From Planosporangium mesophilum (lineage in GTDB: Bacteria > Actinomycetota > Actinomycetes > Mycobacteriales > Micromonosporaceae), in assembly GCF_016863255.1 (NCBI RefSeq), contig NZ_BOON01000006.1, positions 1 to 64,000 of the forward strand: a stretch of 64,000 bases of DNA, written 5' to 3'. The notes below the pieces were generated by a model, which worked only from the letters and a program-made list of their open reading frames with translations, did no database searches and was not told the origin of the DNA. This document shows, one piece after another, positions 26,488 through 33,609 of the stretch (the first letter of the stretch is position 1; the number at the start of each line of letters is the position of its first letter). The position numbers and the translations under genes were made by a program.

Positions 26488-28203
26488 GTGACCAGCCCGA
26501 ACCACGAGTCGGCGAGCGTCGCGTCGGATGAGCTGGCCGCCGCGGCCCGGGCCTGGCTGGACGACGACCCCGACGCGGGCGACCGCGCCGAACTGGCCGC
26601 CGCGCTCGAGGCGCTGCCCGGCAGCGCCGCCGACCTGGCCGACCGCTTCGCCGGCCCGCTGCTGTTCGGTACGGCCGGGCTGCGCGGCCCACTGCGCGCC
26701 GGCCCCAACGGCATGAACCTCGCCGTCGTCCTCGGCGCCGCCGCGGGCCTCACGCGCTGGCTGGACGAGCGGCGGCTGGCCGGGCCGGTGGTCATCGGGT
26801 ACGACGCCCGGTACCGCTCCGCGGAGTTCGCCGAGGCCACCGCCCGGGTGGTGACCGGTACCGGACGGCAGGCACTCCTGCTCCCCCGTCCACTGCCGAC
26901 ACCGGTCCTGGCCCACGCGGTACGCGCGCTCGGCGCGGCGGCCGGCGTCATGGTGACGGCCAGCCACAACCCGCCCCGGGACAACGGGTACAAGGTGTAC
27001 CTGGGGGCCTCGGCCGCCTGCCCGGGCGGCGACGGGGCCCAGCTCGTACCGCCGGCCGACGCCGAGATCGAGGCCGCGATCCGCGCGGCCGGCCCGGCGA
27101 ACCGCATCCCGCTCGGGGATCCGGGCGAGACGCTCGACGAGCGGATCGTTGCGTCCTATCTGGACGGTGCGGCGGCCGTGGTGGACCCGGCGAGCCCGCG
27201 CGACCTCGTCGTCGCGTACACGCCGATGCACGGCGTCGGCGCCCGCGTCCTCACCGGGGCGATGGTGGCCGCGGGCTTCCCGGCGCCGCTGGTCGTCGCG
27301 GAGCAGGCCGAGCCCGACCCCGAGTTCCCGACGGTGGCCTTCCCCAACCCGGAGGAGCCGGGCGCGATGGACCGCGTGATCGCGCTGGCCCGGTCCGGCG
27401 GCGCGGACCTCGCGATCGCCAACGATCCTGACGCCGACCGCTGTGCGGTGGCCGTACCCGACCCGACGGCACCGGACGGCTGGCGGACGCTGCGCGGCGA
27501 CGAGGTCGGCGTGCTGCTCGCCGACCACCTGATGCGCCGGGGGGTACGCGGCCGGTACGCCACCACGATCGTGTCGTCCACGCTGCTTTCGAAGCTGTGC
27601 GCGGCGAACGACGCGCCGTACGGCGAGACGCTGACCGGCTTCAAGTGGATCGTCCGCGCCGGGGTGCCCGGCGTCCCCGGCCGCGCCACGGGCGGCGACG
27701 CCCCGCTGGTCTACGGCTACGAGGAGGCGCTCGGCTACTGCGTGGCGCCCGACCACGTACGCGACAAGGACGGCATCAGCGCGGCGCTGACGGTCTGCGA
27801 ACTGGCCGCCGGCCTCAAGGCCAAGGGGGCGACCCTGCTCGACCGCCTCGACGAGCTGGCCGCCACGTTCGGGGTGCACGCCACCGACCAGGTGTCGATC
27901 CGCGTCGACGACCTGGCGCAGATCGCGGAGATGATGCGGGCGATCCGGACCCGACCGCCCGCGTCGCTGGTCGACCAGCCGGTGACCGGGGTGGAGGATC
28001 TCCTGCCGGCCACCGACGGGCTGATCCTGCGCACCGGGTCCGCCCGCGTCGTGGTGCGCCCGTCCGGTACCGAGCCGAAGCTCAAGGCGTACCTGGAAGT
28101 GGTGGAACCGACCGCGGACGGCGACGTGGCGTCGGCGCGGGAACGCGCCGCGGCCGCCCTGGCCGTGCTGCGCACCGAGGTCGGGGCCGCGCTCAACCCA
28201 TGA
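26488..28203 (+). CDS. Phospho-sugar mutase (phosphomannomutase/phosphopentomutase type)
   Basis: 571 residues from GTG 26488, which has GGGAG at the right distance; ATG 26476 is an in-frame alternative. Alpha-D-phosphohexomutase family: FGTAGLRG, the phosphoserine loop TASHNPPRDNGYKVY, metal loop NDPDADRCAV, substrate loop TGFKWI and GYEEALGY, and C-terminal phosphate loop RPSGTEPKLKAY. The long form with this N-terminus is the PGM/PMM2-like group that in several bacteria acts on ribose- or deoxyribose-1-phosphate. Being next to upp and deoC, a phosphopentomutase role in nucleoside breakdown is plausible; glucose-1-phosphate is the alternative. Confidence 0.92.
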   Translation: MTSPNHESASVASDELAAAARAWLDDDPDAGDRAELAAALEALPGSAADLADRFAGPLLFGTAGLRGPLRAGPNGMNLAVVLGAAAGLTRWLDERRLAGPVVIGYDARYRSAEFAEATARVVTGTGRQALLLPRPLPTPVLAHAVRALGAAAGVMVTASHNPPRDNGYKVYLGASAACPGGDGAQLVPPADAEIEAAIRAAGPANRIPLGDPGETLDERIVASYLDGAAAVVDPASPRDLVVAYTPMHGVGARVLTGAMVAAGFPAPLVVAEQAEPDPEFPTVAFPNPEEPGAMDRVIALARSGGADLAIANDPDADRCAVAVPDPTAPDGWRTLRGDEVGVLLADHLMRRGVRGRYATTIVSSTLLSKLCAANDAPYGETLTGFKWIVRAGVPGVPGRATGGDAPLVYGYEEALGYCVAPDHVRDKDGISAALTVCELAAGLKAKGATLLDRLDELAATFGVHATDQVSIRVDDLAQIAEMMRAIRTRPPASLVDQPVTGVEDLLPATDGLILRTGSARVVVRPSGTEPKLKAYLEVVEPTADGDVASARERAAAALAVLRTEVGAALNP

Positions 28204-28254
28204 TCACGGAGACCCGGCGTCGTCATGGCGACGCCGGGTCTTCGTGATCATGGG
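28197..28254. terminator. Exceptionally long bidirectional stem-loop overlapping the mutase stop codon
   Basis: Bases 28197-28222 pair with 28229-28254 over 26 positions with a single G-T wobble and a TCATGG loop. The left arm contains the TGA stop (28201-28203) of the phospho-sugar mutase; the right arm ends 10 bp before the end of upp on the other strand. It should stop transcription from both sides. Confidence 0.85.
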
Positions 28255-28264
28255 AAAGGGTGAG

Positions 28265-28897
28265 TCAGAAGCGGGGCATGCCGCCGAACTGGCGGTCGCC
28301 GGCGTCACCGAGGCCCGGCACGATGAACTTCTTGTCGTTGAGCCCCTCGTCGATCGAGGCGGTGACCACGCGCAGCGGCAGGCCGGAGCGCTCCAGCCGT
28401 TCCAGGCCGACCGGGGCGGCCAACACGCACAGCACGATGATCTCGGTGCAGCCACGGTCGGCGAGCAGGCGGCAGCAGTGCTCCAGCGATCCGCCGGTGG
28501 CGAGCATCGGGTCGAGCACCATCACCGGCTTGCCGGTCAGGTCGGCCGGGAGCGACTCCATGTAGGCGCGCGGCTCGTACGTGGCCTCGTCGCGGGCCAG
28601 GCCGACGAAGCCCATGGACGACTCGGGCAGCAGGGACAGCGCCGCGTCGGCCATGCCCAGGCCGGCGCGCAGCACGGGCACCAGCAGCGGCGGGTTCGCC
28701 AGCCGGGTGCCCTCGGTCGTCGTCACCGGGGTCTCCACCGGGTAGGTCTCGACCGGGTAGTCGCGGGTCGCCTCGTACACGAGCATGGTGGTCAGCTCGT
28801 GCAGCGCGGCGCGGAAAAGCCCCGGCTCGGTGCGCGCGTCGCGCATCGCGGTCAGCCGCGACTTGGCCAGCGGGTGGTCAACCACTAGTACGTCCAC
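28265..28897 (-). CDS. upp: Uracil phosphoribosyltransferase
   Basis: 210 residues from GTG 28897, the normal length for Upp. It joins uracil and PRPP to give UMP. Seen: [46 protein letters not shown], the PRPP loop [11 protein letters not shown] and C-terminal [12 protein letters not shown], the uracil-binding segment. It is divergent from deoC with 86 bp between the starts. It would recover uracil imported by the NCS2 permease or released by phosphorolysis of uridine and deoxyuridine. Confidence 0.96.
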   Translation of the reverse strand: MDVLVVDHPLAKSRLTAMRDARTEPGLFRAALHELTTMLVYEATRDYPVETYPVETPVTTTEGTRLANPPLLVPVLRAGLGMADAALSLLPESSMGFVGLARDEATYEPRAYMESLPADLTGKPVMVLDPMLATGGSLEHCCRLLADRGCTEIIVLCVLAAPVGLERLERSGLPLRVVTASIDEGLNDKKFIVPGLGDAGDRQFGGMPRF

Positions 28898-28983
28898 GGC
28901 CAGCAAACCTAGCGCGACCGTCGGCACGACCCGCGCGCGGCTATCCAAGATCAGTAGTCGGACCCGTGCGTACACTGGCCGGC

Positions 28984-29934
28984 ATGACGGCAACGGTGGC
29001 GTCGGGCCTCGATGAGGTGGCCCGGTCGAACGCGGCGCTGCGCGCGTTCCTGCACGGCCTGCCCGGTGTCGACCAGGTGGGTGCCGACCAGCGGGCTGCG
29101 ATGCTCGGCACCCGGTCGATCAAGACGACGGCGAAGGCCTGGGCGCTCGACCTGGCGATCCGCATGGTCGATCTGACGACCCTGGAGGGGGCGGACACCC
29201 CGGGCAAGGTACGGGCGCTGTGCGCCAAGGCCCGCCGCCCCGACCCCGAGGACCCGTCCTGCCCGCCGGCGGCCGCCGTCTGCGTCTACCCGGCGATGGT
29301 CGGCGTGGCGGCCGAGGCCCTCGACGGCTCAGGCGTGCACCTCGCCAGCGTGGCGACCGCGTTCCCGTCCGGGCAGGCGCCGCTGGACGTCAGGCTCGCC
29401 GAGACCGAAGCCGCCGTGCGCGACGGCGCCGACGAGATCGACATGGTGATCAGCCGGGGCGCGTTCCTGGCCGGGCGTTACCTCGACGTGTACTCCGAGA
29501 TCGTCGCGGTCAAGCAGGCCTGCGGCGACGCCCACCTGAAGGTCATCCTCGAGACCGGCGAGCTGGCGACCTACGACAACGTCCGGCGCGCCTCGTGGCT
29601 GGCGATGATCGCCGGCGCCGACTTCATCAAGACCTCCACCGGCAAGGTCTCGCCGGCCGCCACCCTTCCGGTCACCCTCGTGATGCTGGAGGCGGTGCGC
29701 GACTTCCGCGCCGCCACCGGCCGACAGGTCGGCGTCAAGCCCGCCGGTGGTATCCGCACCGCGAAGGACTCGATCAAGTACCTCGTACTGGTCAACGAGA
29801 CGGTCGGCGAGGACTGGCTGCACCCGGACTGGTTCCGGTTCGGCGCGTCCAGCCTGCTCAACGACCTGCTGATGCAGCGCACCAAGATGTCGACCGGCCG
29901 CTACTCCGGCCCCAACTACGTCACGCTGGACTGA
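28984..29934 (+). CDS. deoC: Deoxyribose-phosphate aldolase
   Basis: 316 residues. Cleaves 2-deoxyribose-5-phosphate to acetaldehyde and glyceraldehyde-3-phosphate. Seen: [25 protein letters not shown] and DFIKTSTGK with the Schiff-base Lys, and [11 protein letters not shown] with the second Lys. The length fits the longer DeoC class. The ATG at 28984 is used; an upstream in-frame ATG at 28966 has no better ribosome site. The aldehyde dehydrogenase gene starts five bases after its stop, so acetaldehyde would be made and oxidised by products of one operon. Confidence 0.95.
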   Translation: MTATVASGLDEVARSNAALRAFLHGLPGVDQVGADQRAAMLGTRSIKTTAKAWALDLAIRMVDLTTLEGADTPGKVRALCAKARRPDPEDPSCPPAAAVCVYPAMVGVAAEALDGSGVHLASVATAFPSGQAPLDVRLAETEAAVRDGADEIDMVISRGAFLAGRYLDVYSEIVAVKQACGDAHLKVILETGELATYDNVRRASWLAMIAGADFIKTSTGKVSPAATLPVTLVMLEAVRDFRAATGRQVGVKPAGGIRTAKDSIKYLVLVNETVGEDWLHPDWFRFGASSLLNDLLMQRTKMSTGRYSGPNYVTLD

Positions 29935-29939
29935 GGTTC

Positions 29940-31370
29940 ATGGCTTTCGAGTACGCGCCGGCACCGGAGTCCCGTTCCGTTGTCGACATCCGCGAGTCGT
30001 ACGGGCTGTTCATCGACGGTGAGTTCGCCGACGGGGCGGGCGGCCGGATCAAGACGGTCAACCCGGCCACCGAGGAGGTGCTCTCCGAGGTCGTCGAGGC
30101 GGACGCCGCCGACGTCGACCGGGCGGTGGCCGCCGCCCGGAGGGCGTACGACCGGGTCTGGGGCCCGATGCCGGGCCGGGAGCGGGCCAAGTACCTGTAC
30201 CGCATCGCGCGCATCGTGCAGGAGCGGGCCCGCGAGCTGGCGGTGCTGGAGTCGATCGACAACGGCAAGCCGATCCGGGAGTCCCGTGACGTCGACGTAC
30301 CGCTGGTCGCCGCGCACTTCTTCTACTACGCCGGCTGGGCCGACAAGCTCGGTTACGCCGGCTTCGGGCCGGACCCGAAGCCGGTCGGCGTCGCCGGCCA
30401 GGTCATCCCCTGGAACTTCCCGCTGCTCATGCTCGCCTGGAAGATCGCCCCGGCGCTCGCCTGCGGCAACACCGTCGTGCTCAAGCCGGCCGAGACCACG
30501 CCGCTGACCGCGCTGGCCTTCGCCGAGATCTGCCAGCAGGCGGAGCTCCCGGCCGGCGTGGTCAACATCGTCACCGGCGCCGGCGAGACCGGCCGGCTGC
30601 TGGTCGAGCACCCGGGCGTGGACAAGGTCGCGTTCACCGGCTCCACCGAGGTCGGCAAGCAGATCGCGCGGTCGGTCGCGGGGACGCGCAAGCGGGTCAC
30701 CCTGGAGCTCGGCGGCAAGGCCGCCAACATCGTCTTCGACGACGCACCGATCGACCAGGCGGTCGAGGGCATCGTCAACGGCATCTTCTTCAACCAGGGC
30801 CACGTCTGCTGCGCCGGCTCGCGGCTGCTGGTACAGGAGTCGATCGCCGACGACCTGCTGGCCGCCCTCAAGCGCCGGATGTCCCTGCTGCGGGTCGGTG
30901 ACCCGCTCGACAAGAACACCGACGTCGGCGCGATCAACTCGGCGGCCCAGCTGGAGCGCGTCCGGCAACTGTCCGAGCTCGGCACCTCCGAGGGCGCCGA
31001 GCGCTGGAGCGCACCGTGCGAGCTGCCCGAGCGCGGGTTCTGGTTCGCCCCGACGATCTTCACCGGCGTCTCGCAGGCCCACCGGATCGCCCGTGAGGAG
31101 ATCTTCGGGCCGGTGCTGTCGGTGCTGACGTTCCGCACCCCGGCCGAGGCGGTCGAGAAGGCCAACAACACCCCGTACGGGCTGTCGGCCGGGATCTGGA
31201 CCGAGAAGGGCTCCCGGATCCTGGCGATCGCCGACAAGTTGCGGGCCGGCGTGGTGTGGGCCAACACATTCAACAAGTTCGACCCGGCGTCGCCGTTCGG
31301 CGGTTACAAGGAGTCCGGGTACGGCCGGGAGGGCGGCCGCCACGGTCTGGAGGCCTACCTTGCCAAGTGA
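29940..31370 (+). CDS. Aldehyde dehydrogenase, catalytic (ALDH16 N-terminal-like) subunit
   Basis: 476 residues, five bases after deoC. Complete NAD(P)-dependent aldehyde dehydrogenase: VIPWNFPLLMLAWK, FTGSTEVGKQ, catalytic Glu in TLELGGKAANIVF, catalytic Cys in NQGHVCCAGSR, EEIFGPVLSV and a terminal FGGYKESGYGREGG. The position after deoC points to acetaldehyde as substrate. The gene overlaps the next, truncated dehydrogenase gene by 11 bases. The two together have the domain order of ALDH16 enzymes, in which a catalytic dehydrogenase is followed by a short non-catalytic one. Confidence 0.94.
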   Translation: MAFEYAPAPESRSVVDIRESYGLFIDGEFADGAGGRIKTVNPATEEVLSEVVEADAADVDRAVAAARRAYDRVWGPMPGRERAKYLYRIARIVQERARELAVLESIDNGKPIRESRDVDVPLVAAHFFYYAGWADKLGYAGFGPDPKPVGVAGQVIPWNFPLLMLAWKIAPALACGNTVVLKPAETTPLTALAFAEICQQAELPAGVVNIVTGAGETGRLLVEHPGVDKVAFTGSTEVGKQIARSVAGTRKRVTLELGGKAANIVFDDAPIDQAVEGIVNGIFFNQGHVCCAGSRLLVQESIADDLLAALKRRMSLLRVGDPLDKNTDVGAINSAAQLERVRQLSELGTSEGAERWSAPCELPERGFWFAPTIFTGVSQAHRIAREEIFGPVLSVLTFRTPAEAVEKANNTPYGLSAGIWTEKGSRILAIADKLRAGVVWANTFNKFDPASPFGGYKESGYGREGGRHGLEAYLAK

Positions 31371-32217
31371 TCGTCTCGCCGTCCGTAAGACGTACAAGCT
31401 GTTCATCGGCGGGGCGTTCCCCCGCAGCGAGTCCGGGCGCTCGTACCCGGTGCGCTCGGCATCCGGAGACTTCATGGCCAACGCGGCGCTCGCCTCGCGC
31501 AAGGACGCCCGGGACGCCGTCCGCGCGGCCCGTTCGGCGTTCGGTAAGTGGTCCGGCGCCACGGCGTACAACCGGGGCCAGATCCTGTACCGGGTGGCCG
31601 AGATGCTCGAGGGCCGCCGGGCGCAGTTCGTCGCCGAGGTGACGGCTTCAGGCGGCGACGCGGACGAGGTGGACGCCGCGATCGACCGCTGGGTCTGGTA
31701 CGCCGGCTGGGCCGACAAGATCGCCCAGGTGCACGGCGGCGCCAACCCGGTCGCCGGCCCCTTCTTCAACCTGTCCACGCCCGAACCGACCGGGGTCGTG
31801 GCGGTCGTCGCACCGCCCGACTCGGCGCTCCTCGGACTCGTGAGCGTGATCGCGCCGGCCATCGTGACGGGTAACACGGTCGTCGTCGTCGCCGCCGAGG
31901 ACAGGCCGCTGCCCGCGGTCACCCTCGCCGAGGTACTCGCCACCTCCGACCTGCCCGGCGGCGTGGTCAACGTGCTCACCGGCCGGGTCGCGGAGATCGC
32001 TCCGTGGCTGGCCAGCCACATGGACGTCGACGCCCTCGACCTGGCCGGCGTACCCGATCGCCAGGCTGCGACCGCGCTCGAGGTGGCCGCCGCCGACAAC
32101 CTCAAACGGGTGCTCCGACCTGCGGAAACGCCGGTCGACTGGGCCGCGGGACCGGGCGTCGACCGGATGCTCGCATTGATGGAGACGAAGACGGTCTGGC
32201 ACCCCAAGGGGGTCTAG
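31360..32217 (+). CDS. Truncated non-catalytic aldehyde dehydrogenase-like protein
   Basis: 285 residues from a TTG at 31360 inside the end of the catalytic gene. It has the N-terminal NAD-binding half of an aldehyde dehydrogenase (YKLFIGGAFPRSESGRSYPV, RVAEMLEGRRAQFVAEV, PTGVVAVVAPPDS, LPGGVVNVLTG) but no catalytic Cys, no ELGGK motif and no C-terminal catalytic domain. It ends AGPGVDRMLALMETKTVWHP. That ending and the short length recall the C-terminal pseudo-domain of ALDH16 proteins (from memory of the family). It is an intact frame with strong codon bias, not a decaying pseudogene. Likely a structural or regulatory partner of the upstream enzyme. Confidence 0.85.
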   Translation: MPSDRLAVRKTYKLFIGGAFPRSESGRSYPVRSASGDFMANAALASRKDARDAVRAARSAFGKWSGATAYNRGQILYRVAEMLEGRRAQFVAEVTASGGDADEVDAAIDRWVWYAGWADKIAQVHGGANPVAGPFFNLSTPEPTGVVAVVAPPDSALLGLVSVIAPAIVTGNTVVVVAAEDRPLPAVTLAEVLATSDLPGGVVNVLTGRVAEIAPWLASHMDVDALDLAGVPDRQAATALEVAAADNLKRVLRPAETPVDWAAGPGVDRMLALMETKTVWHPKGV

Positions 32218-32347
32218 ATCGCGGTTCAATTCGCACGCAGGGGGTAACCGCACACCGAGTGCGGTACGACTAGGGTGTCTGTGCGCGAGACTGGCCGTCG
32301 CGACGGTCGCGTCGGTCGGCGCATCGAAAAGCGATACGGAGGTCGCC

Positions 32348-33367
32348 GTGGCCCGCCAGCCGTCGGGAACAGGTAACGCCGCAGACTCGGCGGAGGACAT
32401 GAACTCCGGCACCGACGCTTTCAACGAGGCGGACGACGCCGGTTCGCCGGCCGTCGGCAGATCGGCTACCACCGATGCGCTGTGGGCGGATGTCCGGGTG
32501 CAGCCGATCGAGATCGCGCTTCCGTCCGGCGTCGGGTACACCCTGCGGGCGTACCGGTTGTCGACCGAGGTACGCGAACCGGAGTTCGGGGACCGCGAGG
32601 ACGACATCCCCGAGTCGCGCCCGACGCACCGGCTGGGCGACGAGGACGAGGACGCTCCTCCCGGGATCGACGAGGACGAGCTGACGGCCCAGGCGCTGGC
32701 CGCCGGGCGGGAGGGCGGCCGGCACCGGGTCAGCCGCGAGGACGACCGCGACGACGCCGAGGTGGCTCGCGACTCCGACGAGGCCGGGGCCGAGACGGCG
32801 GGCGACGCCGACGGGACGGCCGCGGAGACCGAGGCGATCGATGAGGCCGAGGCCGAGGCCGAAGAGCCGGCCGAGCCTGAGGACGTCCCGGTGTTCCTGG
32901 CCGAGGACGGTGAGCTGCTGCTGTTCCGCAGCCCGGAAGGGCTCGTCGAGTACGTCCGCGGCGACGCCGATCACGAACTGACGCAGCTCGACACGTGGGA
33001 CGAGCTGCGCGCACGGATCGAGCCGGAGGACATCGTCCCGCTCGACGAGGATCGCTACGAGCTGGACCTGGTGGTGGAGAACCTGCGCGGCGGCCACGAC
33101 GTGTGGGACCCGGCGCTGATCATCCAGGCCGGCGAGGTCGCCCGGGACGTCGCGTACGCCCTCCGGATACGGCCGGTGATGACAGCCCTGGCCCCCGGCT
33201 CGCCTCTGGACGATCTGGACGAAGGCCTCCGAAGGGTCGAAGAAGGCGGGTTCGGTGCCTTCTTCGCACGTCGCAGACTTCGCAAAATTGACCCACAAAC
33301 TACGGCAGCTCTGAGCTGGCGAACGGTCATTGGCAAGATCTCTGCCGTCGTGGACTGGCGCAACTGA
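32348..33367 (+). CDS. Acidic protein of unknown function
   Basis: 339 residues, GTG start behind GGAGG. Residues 45-80 (VQPIEIALPSGVGYTLRAYR) and 180-290 (PVFLAEDGELLLFRSPEGLVEYVRG, DTWDELRARIEPEDIVPLDEDRYELDLVVENLRGG) look folded, separated by a very acidic stretch of Asp/Glu/Ala/Gly (about 85-178). The C-terminus is basic (FFARRRLRKID). I do not recognise a catalytic family. It starts 130 bp after the dehydrogenase pair and is followed by a long hairpin, so it is probably its own transcription unit. Confidence 0.7.
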   Translation: MARQPSGTGNAADSAEDMNSGTDAFNEADDAGSPAVGRSATTDALWADVRVQPIEIALPSGVGYTLRAYRLSTEVREPEFGDREDDIPESRPTHRLGDEDEDAPPGIDEDELTAQALAAGREGGRHRVSREDDRDDAEVARDSDEAGAETAGDADGTAAETEAIDEAEAEAEEPAEPEDVPVFLAEDGELLLFRSPEGLVEYVRGDADHELTQLDTWDELRARIEPEDIVPLDEDRYELDLVVENLRGGHDVWDPALIIQAGEVARDVAYALRIRPVMTALAPGSPLDDLDEGLRRVEEGGFGAFFARRRLRKIDPQTTAALSWRTVIGKISAVVDWRN

Positions 33368-33426
33368 CCCCTGACCAGAGAGCATCATCCCGATGAACGG
33401 AGTGGGGACGTGTGGCGTGCGGGCGG

Positions 33427-33479
33427 GGCCGACCGGCCATACAGTCGCGCCGTATGGCTCACCGGCCGGTGGACCCCAT
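33427..33479. terminator. Long imperfect hairpin after the acidic-protein gene
   Basis: GCCATAC (33438-33444) pairs with GTATGGC (33454-33460); outer arms GGGG/CCCC and ACCGGC/GCCGGT extend it across 33427-33479 with a bulge. It lies 60 bp after the acidic-protein stop, ahead of the next gene's leader. Confidence 0.45.
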
Positions 33480-33609
33480 CACGATGCGACTTTCCGATAG
33501 TTAAACCGTAGAGGCCAGCCTCTGCGGCGGGCACCGGCGAGATCCAGGGACAGGTCCTGCCGGTCGCGTTCCAAGCTCATGAGAACTGTCCCGAGAGGAG
33601 GACGACGCG

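Noticed and set aside
31360-32217. Decaying pseudogene of an aldehyde dehydrogenase
   Set aside because: The frame is intact with normal codon bias, is translationally coupled to the upstream gene and has a well-formed end; a functional non-catalytic subunit is likelier.
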